From: Hirschia sp.
GTDB taxonomy: Bacteria; Pseudomonadota; Alphaproteobacteria; Caulobacterales; Hyphomonadaceae
Length of the DNA stretch: 33,005 nt
Assembly (NCBI GenBank): GCA_002709235.1
Contig: PAQI01000010.1
Location: 44,666 to 77,670 of the forward strand
Reading direction: 5' to 3'
Shown: positions 15,065 to 23,919 of the stretch, one piece after another
Layout of the letters: every line of letters begins with the position of its first letter
Position numbering within the stretch: position 1 is the stretch's first letter
Translations under genes and position numbers: made by a program
Notes under the pieces: generated by a model
Told to the model about the DNA's origin: nothing
What the model saw: only the letters and a program-made list of their open reading frames with translations
Database searches by the model: none

Positions 15065-16054
15065 ATGAACGACACTGCCATCGCATCCATTGACGCCTCA
15101 GGCGACGCTCACGAGGCCCGCTGCGCCAGCTTCGCGGACTATGTCTCGTTGATGAAGCCGCGCGTGATGATGCTTGTGGTGTTCACCGCCTTCGCCGGAC
15201 TTGTGGCGGCACCTGTCGACATGAATCTGGTCATGGCAGGGTCTGCGATATTGTCGGTTGCGCTTGCATCCGGTGCCGCTGGTGCGCTGAACATGTGGTA
15301 TGACCATGATATCGACGCGATCATGCAGCGCACCGCCACGCGTCCTGTACCATCCGGCCTGATCCCACGTGAGGAAGCGCTGGGACTTGGTCTCGTTGTC
15401 AGCGCGATTTCCGTCACGCTGATGGCGCTTGCGGCCAATCCGCTGGCCGCTGGTCTGCTGGCGTTCTCGATCTTCTTTTATGCGATGGTCTATACCCAGT
15501 GGCTCAAGCGCTCCACGGCGCAGAACATCGTTATTGGCGGTGCTGCCGGTGCGTTTCCGCCGCTGATCGGCTGGGTGGCGGCGACGGGTGAGATGTCGAT
15601 CAATGCCTGGTTGATGTTTGCGATCATCTTTTTCTGGACGCCACCTCATTTCTGGGCGCTGTCGCTCTGGACGTCGAAGGAATATGCCAAGGCTGGTGTT
15701 CCGATGTTGCCAGTGACGGCTGGCGCAAAGGCGACGCGCTTGCAGATCCTTCTCTATTCCATCCTGTTGGCACCTTTGGGTGTCTTGCCCGCCGTGACCG
15801 GGCTGGGCGGTGTGGGTTATGGCGTGGTCTCAGCGGCGCTGGGAGTCTGGTTCCTTTATGGCGCTGTGCGTGTGTTTGCCTCGCAGGCCGGGGATGAGAG
15901 CGCGCAGGGCGAGGCGGACATGAAGCACGCCAAGCGCCTGTTCGGTGCATCGATCATCTATCTGTTCGCGCTGTTTGCCGTGCTGGCAATCGAGCACGGG
16001 CTGGGGCTTTATCGGGCTACCGGCATCAACCTCCTGTCGGGGGGCATGTCGTGA
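15065..16054 (+). CDS. ctaB: Protoheme IX farnesyltransferase (heme O synthase)
   Basis: CtaB adds a farnesyl group to heme b to make heme O, the precursor of the heme a used by CtaD. The 329-residue protein is a UbiA-family prenyltransferase with about nine membrane segments. The Asp-rich prenyl-diphosphate site is NMWYDHDIDAIMQRTATRPVPSG (first Asp near residue 80), and the second loop is seen around SLWTSKEYAKAGVPMLPVT. The length fits the family. The 136-bp gap after ctaD holds the hairpin described above. The stop codon overlaps the GTG start of the next gene, so translation is probably coupled. Confidence 0.96.
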   Translation: MNDTAIASIDASGDAHEARCASFADYVSLMKPRVMMLVVFTAFAGLVAAPVDMNLVMAGSAILSVALASGAAGALNMWYDHDIDAIMQRTATRPVPSGLIPREEALGLGLVVSAISVTLMALAANPLAAGLLAFSIFFYAMVYTQWLKRSTAQNIVIGGAAGAFPPLIGWVAATGEMSINAWLMFAIIFFWTPPHFWALSLWTSKEYAKAGVPMLPVTAGAKATRLQILLYSILLAPLGVLPAVTGLGGVGYGVVSAALGVWFLYGAVRVFASQAGDESAQGEADMKHAKRLFGASIIYLFALFAVLAIEHGLGLYRATGINLLSGGMS

Positions 16055-16332
16055 CGCAGCCTGTTGGGTCGCAACTGAGCGCGGAAGCGCTGAAAGCACG
16101 CAAGCGCCGCAGCCTGATCACTGCATTGGCGCTGGCTGGATTTGTGGTTTTGATCTTTGCAATCACTGTTGCCAAGCTGGGTGAGAATGCCAGCGAAGTC
16201 TCCAAGGCGCGCGGATTTGAAGAAGCGCTCGAAGCGCAGCGCCACAAGGATGAGGTCGTGATCATCGAGGAAATGCCTGCAGAGGCATCCGATGAGGCCC
16301 CGTCTGGTGAAACGGATGGAGCGGCGCAATGA
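16051..16332 (+). CDS. Small CoxF-like membrane protein of the oxidase operon
   Basis: The 93-residue protein starts at a GTG that overlaps the ctaB stop by four bases. It has a basic N-terminus (LKARKRRS), one membrane segment (about 22-42, LITALALAGFVVLIFAITVAK) and an acidic C-terminal tail. The position between ctaB and ctaG is that of the small CoxF-type proteins found in alphaproteobacterial oxidase operons. The fold is too small and variable to recognise with certainty. It may assist oxidase assembly. Its TGA overlaps the ctaG ATG, so all three genes are translationally linked. Confidence 0.8.
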   Translation: MTQPVGSQLSAEALKARKRRSLITALALAGFVVLIFAITVAKLGENASEVSKARGFEEALEAQRHKDEVVIIEEMPAEASDEAPSGETDGAAQ

Positions 16333-16901
16333 CCCAGAACGCACGCACAACCTTGTTCGTGATCATCGGCATTCTGGCCGGCATGCTGACGCTCGCCTTC
16401 TATTCTCCGGTTCTCTACAACACGTTCTGCAAGGTGACCGGATTTGGCGGCACCACGCAGATCGCCACCAAGAAGCCCTCAGCAGTGCTGGACCGGACGG
16501 TCCGCGTGCGCCTGGACACGAATGTTGGCGCGGGTGCAAAGCTGACATTCAAATCGGTCGATCCGGTGATGGATATCAGGCTGGGGGAAGTCGGCATGGC
16601 CTTTTTCGAAGTATCCAACCCCACCGAACATCCGGTTACGGCGGAGGCGGGCTATAATGTCGCTCCCCATAAGGCTGGACCTTACTTCACGAAACTTGAA
16701 TGCTTCTGCTTCGAGGAGCGTGTCTTTGAACCGGGTGAAACCGCCAGCCTGCCGGTGATCTTCTTCATCGACCCGGAGATGGACAAGGACGACACATTGG
16801 ACGATGTGACCGACATCACGCTGTCCTACACCTATTATGGCGTCGAGCAGGACGCAGAAAATCAAACGGCTCATCTTGAGCCTGCAACGAGACAGAATTA
16901 A
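16329..16901 (+). CDS. ctaG: Cytochrome c oxidase assembly protein CtaG/Cox11 (CuB insertion)
   Basis: Cox11-family proteins are copper chaperones that deliver Cu to the CuB site of subunit I. The 190-residue protein has one N-terminal membrane anchor (about 8-28) with NTFCKVTGFGGTTQ just after it. An immunoglobulin-like periplasmic domain follows. The copper site CFCFEE (Cys125, Cys127) is intact, preceded by YNVAPHKAGPYFTKLE, which is highly characteristic. Cys34 corresponds to the conserved cysteine near the membrane. The ATG overlaps the stop of the preceding gene (ATGA). It is followed after 62 bp by ctaE. Confidence 0.96.
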   Translation: MTQNARTTLFVIIGILAGMLTLAFYSPVLYNTFCKVTGFGGTTQIATKKPSAVLDRTVRVRLDTNVGAGAKLTFKSVDPVMDIRLGEVGMAFFEVSNPTEHPVTAEAGYNVAPHKAGPYFTKLECFCFEERVFEPGETASLPVIFFIDPEMDKDDTLDDVTDITLSYTYYGVEQDAENQTAHLEPATRQN

Positions 16902-16963
16902 ACCAAGCGCTAATGATCGTCTGATCTTTTGCGCAAGACGAATGAGAAATCGAGGGCAACATC

Positions 16964-17872
16964 ATGGCGCATGGCGCAGTTAAACATGACTATCACCTGG
17001 TCAATCCCAGCCCGTGGCCGGTTCTGACCTCGCTGGGTCTTTTCATCATGGCGCTTGGCGGCGTTGCTTACATGAAAGGCCTGTTCGGCCTTCCTCAGGG
17101 CAATCTGCTGACGCTGGTGCCGGGCTTCCTGATCATTGTCTGGACACTGTTTGGCTGGTGGGGTGAATGCATCAAGGAAAGCCGTGCGGGCGACCACACA
17201 CCTGTTGTGGAGATGTCGCTGAAATACGGGATGATCCTGTTCATCGCGTCCGAGGTCATGTTCTTCGTGGCCTGGTTCTGGTCATTTTTCGAAATGGTCA
17301 TCTTCCACGGTCATCGTGCAACCGGCATGGATGTCGCGCTTTACCCGCAACTGGCTGACTGGTCTTCATGGCCGCCGCCAGACATCGCGCTGGGTGGTGA
17401 AGAAGCTGGCCATGGTGGTGGTTTCCACCGGGTCGAGACATTTGACCCGTTCGGCCTGCCGCTGATCAACACGCTGATCCTGCTCCTGTCGGGTACGACG
17501 GTAACCTGGGCACACCACGCGATTGCGCAGGGTGACTACAAGGGCACCAAGCTGGGCCTTCTGTTTACTGTTCTGTTGGGCGCGCTGTTCTCTGCATTCC
17601 AGGTTCTGGAATATCAGCACGCGCACTTCACCTATGATGGATCGCTTTACGGATCTGCCTTCTTCATGGCGACGGGTTTCCACGGCGCGCATGTTGTCAT
17701 TGGAACGATCTTCCTGTTCGTCTGCCTGATGCGCATGATGGTCGGCAACATGACGGTCAAGAACCATCTCGGCTTCGAGTTTGCGGCCTGGTACTGGCAC
17801 TTTGTGGACGTGGTCTGGTTGTTCCTGTTCGCATTTGTCTACATCGCACCGCGCTTCACGCTCGGCGGTTAA
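16964..17872 (+). CDS. ctaE: Cytochrome c oxidase subunit III
   Basis: Subunit III stabilises the oxidase core and its proton uptake. The 302-residue protein has the mitochondrial-like seven-helix layout: HLVNPSPWPVLTS at the start, WWGECIKES after helix two, then SEVMFFVAWFWSFFE. GTTVTWAHHAI and YDGSLYGSAFFMATGFHGAHVVIGTIFL carry the conserved Glu/His region, and WYWHFVDVVWLFLF ends the protein. A GAGGGCAAC stretch before the ATG is only a modest ribosome site. It follows the CuB chaperone gene and precedes the DUF983 gene by a short gap. Confidence 0.97.
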   Translation: MAHGAVKHDYHLVNPSPWPVLTSLGLFIMALGGVAYMKGLFGLPQGNLLTLVPGFLIIVWTLFGWWGECIKESRAGDHTPVVEMSLKYGMILFIASEVMFFVAWFWSFFEMVIFHGHRATGMDVALYPQLADWSSWPPPDIALGGEEAGHGGGFHRVETFDPFGLPLINTLILLLSGTTVTWAHHAIAQGDYKGTKLGLLFTVLLGALFSAFQVLEYQHAHFTYDGSLYGSAFFMATGFHGAHVVIGTIFLFVCLMRMMVGNMTVKNHLGFEFAAWYWHFVDVVWLFLFAFVYIAPRFTLGG

Positions 17873-17902
17873 CGGCCCATCGGGCCAGACAGGTAAGTGA
17901 TT

Positions 17903-18274
17903 ATGAGTGGCGTCTCCCCGATTGCTGCCGGCTGGAAATGTCGGTGCCCTGAATGCGGGGAGGGCCAGCTCTATCGCGGCTATCTGGAAATGAATGATCA
18001 GTGCGCCGCTTGCGGGGCTGATTTCACCATCGCCGACAGTGGCGATGGTCCGGCCTTTTTCGTGATGTTCGCGGCGCTGATCGTGATCGCACCCACGGCC
18101 ATGTTCTTCGAGCTGATCGTGTCTCCGCCAGCCTGGGTGCATGTCATCCTGTGGCCTCCGATCATCATGGTGTTCTGCATGTGGCTGCTGCGCCCATTCA
18201 AATCGACGCTGTTTGCCCTGCAATGGAAGCACAAGGCCGAAGAAGCGCGTTTTGAGGACCCGAAGGGCAACTGA
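17903..18274 (+). CDS. DUF983 zinc-ribbon membrane protein of the oxidase operon
   Basis: The protein has about 123 residues from the ATG at 17903; a GTG two codons earlier is possible. It opens with a zinc-ribbon-like pair, CRCPECGEGQLYRGYLEM and CAACGADF, which is the DUF983 signature. Two membrane segments (about 45-68 and 75-97) and a short charged tail follow. Genes of this family regularly lie between ctaE and SURF1 in Alphaproteobacteria, so a role in oxidase biogenesis is likely but unproven. The gap to the SURF1 gene is 5 bp, which implies co-transcription. Confidence 0.9.
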   Translation: MSGVSPIAAGWKCRCPECGEGQLYRGYLEMNDQCAACGADFTIADSGDGPAFFVMFAALIVIAPTAMFFELIVSPPAWVHVILWPPIIMVFCMWLLRPFKSTLFALQWKHKAEEARFEDPKGN

Positions 18275-18279
18275 CGCTC

Positions 18280-18987
18280 ATGCAGTTTCGCCCATTGCCG
18301 ATATTGACGCTATTTACCATCGCAGCGCTTGGATTGCTGTGCTGGCTGGGCAGCTGGCAATATGAGCGGGCAGCCCAGAAGGCTGCTGACATTGATGCCT
18401 TTCATGCGCGGTCGGATATGCCTGTGCAGGATGTGGAATCGGCTTTTTGTGGCTCGGACGCGAGCGCTGACGGTTTGCCGGTGCATATTGAGGGTGTGGT
18501 CAGCACGCAGTCTGTGCAGATCTATGGTTTTTCCACAAGTGGTGATGCGGGTTGGTTCACGCTGGGTGCAGTTGCCGCGCCGTCCTGCTTGAAGGACCAG
18601 GGCGCTATCCTTGCTCCGACGCAGTTCACGGCCTTTCAGGGCGGCAAGGTTGAGGCCATCGGACGCCTGCGCGTGGAACCGTTCACCAGCGGCAAGCACA
18701 TGTTTACTTCGCCCAATATGCCTGATCAGGACCAATGGTACTGGCGCGATCTGCCAGCCCTGAGGGATGCGCTGTTTCTCGACAAGAGCGCGAAACTTAG
18801 TGATCAGTGGATGCTGGTGGCTGATGATGGCCTGCCGGATCATTTGCGCCGCGTGCCGCCTTCGCGTCATATCGGATATTCCGTGACATGGTTCGGGCTG
18901 GCCATCGCACTGCTGGTGATGTACGTCGCATTCCATGTCCATGCTGGGCGGTTGCGATTTGGCGACGGCGACGGCAAGAACGACTGA
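18280..18987 (+). CDS. SURF1-family cytochrome oxidase assembly protein
   Basis: SURF1 proteins help place heme a in subunit I. The 235-residue protein has an N-terminal membrane segment (about 7-25) followed by LGSWQYERAAQK, the family's first motif. A periplasmic domain includes GWFTLGAV and the FTSGKHMFTSPNMPDQDQWYWRD region. The C-terminal membrane segment is preceded by SRHIGYSVTWFGLAIALL, the second family motif. The domain is slightly shorter than usual and has a non-standard Cys pair (FCGSD, APSCLK). It lies 5 bp after the DUF983 gene and 19 bp before thrC. Confidence 0.93.
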   Translation: MQFRPLPILTLFTIAALGLLCWLGSWQYERAAQKAADIDAFHARSDMPVQDVESAFCGSDASADGLPVHIEGVVSTQSVQIYGFSTSGDAGWFTLGAVAAPSCLKDQGAILAPTQFTAFQGGKVEAIGRLRVEPFTSGKHMFTSPNMPDQDQWYWRDLPALRDALFLDKSAKLSDQWMLVADDGLPDHLRRVPPSRHIGYSVTWFGLAIALLVMYVAFHVHAGRLRFGDGDGKND

Positions 18988-19006
18988 AGACAACCGGATT
19001 TTATTC

Positions 19007-20392
19007 ATGCGCTATGTGTCCACGCGCGGCGGGGCGGACCCCGTCGATTTCGTCACTGCCAGTCTCGCCGGGCTCGCCCCTGATGGCGGACTATACACGC
19101 CCGAAGCCTTCCCGCAGATCGAGCGGCCATCGGCTGATGAGCCCTATCATGTGACGGCGGCGCGCATCATCAAGGCGTTTGCAGGCGACAGTCTCAGCCT
19201 TGAGACGCTGACTGAATTGTCGCGCAAGGCCTATGCGGCGTTCTCCCATCAATCCGTCGCACCGCTGGTGCAGACCGGCCAGAACCAGTGGATGATGGAG
19301 CTGCATCATGGGCCCACGCTGGCGTTCAAGGATGTGGCGATGCGTTTCATTGCCCAGCTTTACGAGCATGCGCTGGGCGAGCGTGGCGAGCGGATGACAA
19401 TCATCTGCGCGACATCGGGCGACACGGGCGGGGCAGCGGCTGCGGCCTTTGCCGGGCTGGAGCATGTGGATGTGGTGATCCTGCACCCGCATGACCGGAT
19501 CTCGCCTGTGCAGCGCGTGTTCATGTCAGCCACGGGTGCGGACAATATCCACAATCTCGCGCTGGAAGGTGATTTTGATCAGTGCCAGGCGATCGTGAAG
19601 GCGCTGTTTGCCGATGAGCAGACGCGGCGTTCGCTGAACCTGTCTGGCGTGAACTCGATCAACTGGACGCGGATCGCGGCTCAGTCTGTCTATTTTGCCA
19701 CTGCGCAGGCGCAGCTGGGGGCGGATCGTCCGCTACGTTTCGTGGTGCCATCGGGCAATTTTGGTGATGCGCTGGCGGGCTATGTCGCGGCGCGATGCGG
19801 GTTGCTGGCAGGCTTTGAATGTCATGTGGCGGTCAATGCAAATGATGCGATGAAGCAGCTGCTCAATGGCGGCGACATGCAGAAGGGCACGACAACGCCC
19901 ACGGCCAGCCCGGCCATGGATATCCAGATCCCGTCCAATTTCGAGCGTCTCTTGTTTGAGGCCACAGGCCGCGATGGAGCTGTGGTGAAGGCGGCTTATG
20001 ACCAGCTGGCGGCAAAGGGTGTTGCGCCACTGCCGGAGCGTGCGGCGGGTGTGCTGGGCTGTATGGGTTTCAAGGCCAGTAGTGTCTCGGACAAGGAGAC
20101 ATTCATCGAGATGCGCAAGACGCTGGATGAGACCGGCTGGCTTGTCTGTCCGCACACGGCGGTTGGCCTGCATGCGGCGCGTCATGCGCCCAGCGATATT
20201 GCCAGCGTGGTGCTGTCGACGGCTCATGCCGCCAAGTTTCCCGAGACCGTCAAGCAGGCAACCGAGCAGGATGCGCCCTTGCCGATCCGCGCACATGGGT
20301 TTGTCGAGCGTGATGAAGTTTATGAGACCGGGCCGATGGAACTGTCTCATGTGCGAGACCGCTTGCGGGCGCTATCGCGGGTATCCAGTTGA
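19007..20392 (+). CDS. thrC: Threonine synthase
   Basis: ThrC is a cytosolic PLP enzyme converting O-phosphohomoserine to threonine. The 461-residue protein starts at the ATG at 19007 (MRYVSTRGGADPVDF), the canonical N-terminus of this family. The longer open frame reads the end of the SURF1 gene. The PLP lysine is Lys108 in HHGPTLAFKDVAMRF. CATSGDTGGAAAAAF binds the cofactor phosphate, and VPSGNFGDALAGYVA is a further family signature. The length matches the long bacterial/fungal form. Linkage to the oxidase genes on one side and an M16 peptidase on the other is common in Alphaproteobacteria. Its TGA overlaps the TTG start of the peptidase gene. Confidence 0.97.
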   Translation: MRYVSTRGGADPVDFVTASLAGLAPDGGLYTPEAFPQIERPSADEPYHVTAARIIKAFAGDSLSLETLTELSRKAYAAFSHQSVAPLVQTGQNQWMMELHHGPTLAFKDVAMRFIAQLYEHALGERGERMTIICATSGDTGGAAAAAFAGLEHVDVVILHPHDRISPVQRVFMSATGADNIHNLALEGDFDQCQAIVKALFADEQTRRSLNLSGVNSINWTRIAAQSVYFATAQAQLGADRPLRFVVPSGNFGDALAGYVAARCGLLAGFECHVAVNANDAMKQLLNGGDMQKGTTTPTASPAMDIQIPSNFERLLFEATGRDGAVVKAAYDQLAAKGVAPLPERAAGVLGCMGFKASSVSDKETFIEMRKTLDETGWLVCPHTAVGLHAARHAPSDIASVVLSTAHAAKFPETVKQATEQDAPLPIRAHGFVERDEVYETGPMELSHVRDRLRALSRVSS

Positions 20393-21663
20393 ACGCGGGC
20401 CCATCGCCTGATGAGCGTGAGCTGATCATTCTGCCCAATGGTGCACGGATCGTTCTGGATGCCGTGCCCAATCTTGCCACAACAGCAATAACGGTGGGCA
20501 TTGGTGCAGGTGCGCGTGATGAAACGGCCGATCAGAACGGGCTGGCGCATTTTCTCGAACACATGACCTTCAAGGGCGCGGCTGGCATGAACGCTCAGCA
20601 GATCGCCGAGCGGGTCGAGGATCGCGGGGCCAGTGCCAATGCGAGCACAGGCTATGAGCGCACCAATTATACCGTCCGTTGCCTGAGCGAAGATGCCGTC
20701 GACATGGTGGAATGCGCGCTGTCTCTGGCGCTGTCCGCGGATCTGCCCGAAGGCGAGATCGAGCGTGAAAAGCAGGTGGTCTATCAGGAGATCGGCGAAG
20801 CGCGGGACGAGATGGATGATCGCGTGTTCGATCTGTTGCAGGCGACGGCCTGGCCGGATCATTCGCTGGGGCGACCTATTCTGGGTGAAGAAGCGATATT
20901 GAAGACGCTGACGCGGGAGTCTCTGGCCGGGTTCATCGAGCGCCATTATCTGGCAGACCGCACAGTGGTGTCCATTGCCGGGGCGTTTGACCGCAATGCC
21001 GTGATCGACACGGCCACGCGGCGTCTTGAAGGCATGCGCACGGGGATGGCGGTAGAGCGGACGGCCCCCGTCATGATGGCGCGGTCTGCGTTTGAAAAGC
21101 GCAAGGCTGAACAATCCATGATGGTGTTTTCGCGTCCGGCTCCATCGCAGCGTGATCAGGCTCGGTTTGCAGCGCGGCTATTAGTGGAAATCATGGGCGG
21201 CGGCATGTCATCGCGGCTTTATCAGGAGATCCGCGAAAAGCGTGGTCTGGCCTATGCGATTGATGCCTATATCGACGCCTATGAGGATGCAGGACGCATT
21301 GATGTGTTCTGCGGCTGTGCGCCTGGCGATGCGCTGGAAGTGCAGGCGGTTCTCAAGGATGTCTGGGCAGATCTGGCTGAGAATGGCCCGACGGAAGCTG
21401 AATTGGCGCGGGCAGGAGCAGTGTCACGCGCGGCGATCGCCATGTCTTTGGAATCCATCGCTGAGCGGTCGGCCTCCAGCGTGTTCGAATTATTGGTGCA
21501 TGATCAGCTGATGACGGTGGATTGGGCACTGGAACAGACTGCCAGAACGACAATTGATGATGTGCGTGCTGTTGCGCGTGCGGCGCTGGATGGCCCGGCG
21601 GCAGCGGCAGGTATCGGGCCGGGGCCGGCAGCGCGCGCCGTGACAGCTTTTGTTGATTCGTGA
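20389..21663 (+). CDS. M16-family zinc peptidase (processing-peptidase-like)
   Basis: The 424-residue protein has the inverted zinc motif HFLEH (His54, Glu57, His58), with the distal ligand Glu134 in VVYQEIGEARDEMDD, 76 residues after the second His, as expected. It resembles the mitochondrial processing peptidase β-subunit group. The second homologous half shows MGGGMSSRLYQEIREKRGLAYAI, the glycine-rich and Arg/Tyr substrate-binding stretch. The start is a TTG overlapping the thrC stop, because no in-frame ATG or GTG precedes ELIILPNGARIVL closely. Translation is probably coupled to thrC. No signal peptide is seen, so it is likely cytosolic. The substrate is unknown. Confidence 0.93.
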   Translation: MNAGPSPDERELIILPNGARIVLDAVPNLATTAITVGIGAGARDETADQNGLAHFLEHMTFKGAAGMNAQQIAERVEDRGASANASTGYERTNYTVRCLSEDAVDMVECALSLALSADLPEGEIEREKQVVYQEIGEARDEMDDRVFDLLQATAWPDHSLGRPILGEEAILKTLTRESLAGFIERHYLADRTVVSIAGAFDRNAVIDTATRRLEGMRTGMAVERTAPVMMARSAFEKRKAEQSMMVFSRPAPSQRDQARFAARLLVEIMGGGMSSRLYQEIREKRGLAYAIDAYIDAYEDAGRIDVFCGCAPGDALEVQAVLKDVWADLAENGPTEAELARAGAVSRAAIAMSLESIAERSASSVFELLVHDQLMTVDWALEQTARTTIDDVRAVARAALDGPAAAAGIGPGPAARAVTAFVDS

Positions 21664-21690
21664 CACATTGTTCATGACGAAGGCTTAATC

Positions 21691-21720
21691 TTCGCAAGTC
21701 CTACCGAAGCACGTTACAAT
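21691..21720 (+). promoter_or_regulatory. Candidate promoter before the EAL-domain gene
   Basis: TTCGCA (21691-21696) and TACAAT (21715-21720) are separated by 18 bp and lie 33 bp before the EAL gene's ATG, in the 90-bp gap after the M16 gene. The match is moderate and based on sequence only. Confidence 0.3.
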
Positions 21721-21753
21721 CCTGTGACAGTTCATTTTTCGGAGCGACCCTGA

Positions 21754-22821
21754 ATGCCAGCAAGACGCGCACAATCAGCGATTGTCGCAGCACGCGCAGC
21801 CGTATGGTCGTTCACGACGGCGGGAGCCCGCATGTCCATACATGGCGGGCAAGGCGCACATATTTCAACACTGAATGGTGACTGGGCGCTGGATGCTTTT
21901 CTCAAGCAGTTTGACGGCCTGTCGCGCAGCTCACTTGAAAACCTGCTGTTGAAGGGTGAGTCCGGTCAGGCGATTGATGAAACTGTCCTGTTTCAGGATG
22001 GTGGACAGGCCAGGTTCGTCGGATCGTTCATTGATTTTGGTGCGGCGCACGGGCTGATCTATACCGATATCAACACACCTGCGCTTGATCCGGCATCGAT
22101 CGACAATCTGCGTCCGGTATTCCAGCCGATCCATCATGCCCAGACCCGCGAGATAGTCGGCTTTGAGGCCCTGGCGCGCTGGCTATTGCCCGATGGCAGC
22201 CTGTGCGGGCCGGATGAACTGGAAACCTCGGGCCTGTCGCCGGACTGGGCACTGGTCGGACCCATCATGCTGATGCAGGCAGCAGCAGCGCTGTCGCGCT
22301 TTCGCGAGATATTGGGCGATGTGTTCATGCAGGTGAATCTGTCGGCGGCGGAGATCGCGCGGGCAAAGCTGGTGGAGGAAACCGCGCATGCGATCGAGTG
22401 GCTGAGCCTGCCGCGCGGCGTGTTGCGGATCGAGCTGACCGAACAGGCAGCCCTGCGTGATGCGGATCGTGCGCTGGGAGCACTGGCGGCGCTGCGGGCG
22501 GCCGGAGCTGGTCTGGTGCTGGATGATTTTGGGGCAGGGCATTCATCACTGGTCTGGTTGATCGATATCCCGGCGGATGGCGTGAAACTGGACCCGAAGC
22601 TGACCTCGATGATCTCGCGCCCACGCGGCTTCAAGGTGATCCGCGCCATGGTGCATCTGGCGCATGAGCTGAAACTGACCGTGACCGCTGAAGGCGTGGA
22701 GACCGAAGACCAGGCCCGGGCCCTGCGCGAAGCGGAATGCGACTATATCCAGGGCTGGCTCTACGGCACCGCCAAGAGCGAGGCGGAGATGATTGCGCAG
22801 CTTGAGGCGGCTGTGGGGTAG
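21754..22821 (+). CDS. EAL-domain c-di-GMP phosphodiesterase with a short unclassified N-terminus
   Basis: EAL domains hydrolyse c-di-GMP to pGpG and so favour motility over biofilm. The 355-residue protein has an unclassified N-terminal region (about 1-115) and an EAL domain (about 120-350). Catalytic positions look complete: Glu138 in FEALARW, Asn195 in QVNLSAAE, Glu227 in RIELTEQ, Asp257-Asp258 in LDDFGAGHSSL, Lys278 in VKLDPK and Glu313 in AEGVET, then CDYIQGWLYG. The usual DDFGTG is DDFGAG, a mild change. There is no GGDEF domain or membrane segment, so the protein is probably soluble and regulated through its N-terminus. The ATG at 21754 follows GGAG; a start at 21832 (MSIHGG) is possible. 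It ends 8 bp before the next gene. Confidence 0.9.
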   Translation: MPARRAQSAIVAARAAVWSFTTAGARMSIHGGQGAHISTLNGDWALDAFLKQFDGLSRSSLENLLLKGESGQAIDETVLFQDGGQARFVGSFIDFGAAHGLIYTDINTPALDPASIDNLRPVFQPIHHAQTREIVGFEALARWLLPDGSLCGPDELETSGLSPDWALVGPIMLMQAAAALSRFREILGDVFMQVNLSAAEIARAKLVEETAHAIEWLSLPRGVLRIELTEQAALRDADRALGALAALRAAGAGLVLDDFGAGHSSLVWLIDIPADGVKLDPKLTSMISRPRGFKVIRAMVHLAHELKLTVTAEGVETEDQARALREAECDYIQGWLYGTAKSEAEMIAQLEAAVG

Positions 22822-22829
22822 TGGGGGAT

Positions 22830-23399
22830 ATGGATAGGACTGAAAGTCCGTTCTCGGGCGTTCCGCTGGTGATACTGGATGTGCAGCATGCCATTGATCA
22901 ACCGATCTGGAATGAGAAGAACAATCCTGACTATATCAATGCCATTGTCAGGCTGTTGACGTTCTGGCGCGACCGCAAGCGGCCGGTCATCCATATCCGG
23001 CATGATGAGGCGACACCCACATCAACCTATCACACGCATGGTCCCTGGAATGGGTTCAAGACTGAAGTTACGCCGATTGCGGGTGAGACAACCATCGCCA
23101 AACAGCAAAATTGTGCCTTTATCGGGACGGAGCTGGATGCAGCATTGAAGGATCTGAATGCTGACCATTTCGTGCTGACCGGGGTGGTCATTCATAACAG
23201 CATGGATGCGACCATTCGGGCCGGCAAGGCGCTTGGTTACACGATATACGTGCCATCTGACGCCACGACTGCAGTGCCTGTTGTCAGTGAGAAAGGAACG
23301 CGCTGGGATGCTGACACGGTCTTCGAGCTGACGCTTGCCATACTCGATGGGGAATATGCGCATGTGACGACATCGGACGAAGTCATTTCCGCGGGGTGA
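22830..23399 (+). CDS. Isochorismatase-fold hydrolase-like protein with Ser in place of the catalytic Cys
   Basis: The 189-residue protein has the isochorismatase/cysteine hydrolase fold: VPLVILDVQHAI with the catalytic Asp17, then TTIAKQQNCAFIGTELDAAL with Lys91. The nucleophile loop reads TGVVIHNSMDATIRAG. In most family members the loop has Cys where Ser124 stands, so the standard Asp-Lys-Cys triad is incomplete. Cys95 is nearby but in another motif. The protein may bind rather than hydrolyse its ligand, or use another mechanism. The ATG at 22830 is preferred over the GTG at 22821. It follows the EAL gene by 8 bp and is likely co-transcribed. Confidence 0.85.
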   Translation: MDRTESPFSGVPLVILDVQHAIDQPIWNEKNNPDYINAIVRLLTFWRDRKRPVIHIRHDEATPTSTYHTHGPWNGFKTEVTPIAGETTIAKQQNCAFIGTELDAALKDLNADHFVLTGVVIHNSMDATIRAGKALGYTIYVPSDATTAVPVVSEKGTRWDADTVFELTLAILDGEYAHVTTSDEVISAG

Positions 23400-23436
23400 T
23401 GGGCACTCATGCGATATGGCAACCCATTGATCAGGA

Positions 23437-23826
23437 TCAGTGGGCTTCACCACCGCCATAAGGGCGGGTGATGATTTCAAGCAAATGCTTGTCCGGGCTG
23501 TCGAAATAAACACCGCGCCCGCCATCATTGTGATTTATCTCGCCTTCGCGGTGACATCCAGGATCGGCCCAGTATTGGACGCCTTTCTCGCGAATGCGCG
23601 CGAAGATCACATCGAAGTCGTCCTCGCTGATAAGGAAAGCATAATGTTGCTGTTGAATAGGCGCGTCGTGATCTGCAAAGTCGAGGGACATGCCATTGTC
23701 GAGTTCCACCACCAGAAAATGCCCAAACCTCTCTGGAGCTGGACGACCTAGAATCTCGGCCAGGAAGTTGGCGGATTTCGTCTTGTCAGAGGACCAGACG
23801 ATGGTGTGGTTGAGTTGAATGTTCAT
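23437..23826 (-). CDS. VOC-family (glyoxalase/dioxygenase-fold) protein
   Basis: The 129-residue protein starts at the ATG at 23826 (MNIQLNHTIVWSSD), preceded on its strand by GAGGAGA. Longer readings upstream are not needed. It has the paired βαβββ layout of vicinal oxygen chelate proteins: NHTIVWSSDKTKSANFLAEILGR with His7, LVVELDNGMSLDF, HYAFLISEDDFDVIFARI, and GRGVYFDSPDKHLLEIITRPYG with a metal-type Glu near the end. The family includes glyoxalase I, fosfomycin-resistance enzymes and extradiol dioxygenases. The residues do not decide which. It is convergent with the isochorismatase-like gene. Confidence 0.88.
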   Translation of the reverse strand: MNIQLNHTIVWSSDKTKSANFLAEILGRPAPERFGHFLVVELDNGMSLDFADHDAPIQQQHYAFLISEDDFDVIFARIREKGVQYWADPGCHREGEINHNDGGRGVYFDSPDKHLLEIITRPYGGGEAH

Positions 23827-23919
23827 TCGGGTCTCCTCTGCGACAAGCCAGGTGAGCCCTTTATATGTAGTGAGAGCAGCACCGCTATCCAAACGGGAAG
23901 CGAGGGTGATTTGAATGCC

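Noticed and set aside
13768-15090. 440-codon open frame on the minus strand opposite ctaD
   Set aside because: The composition is typical of an antisense reading (His/Arg/Gln-rich). The plus strand encodes an unmistakable subunit I.
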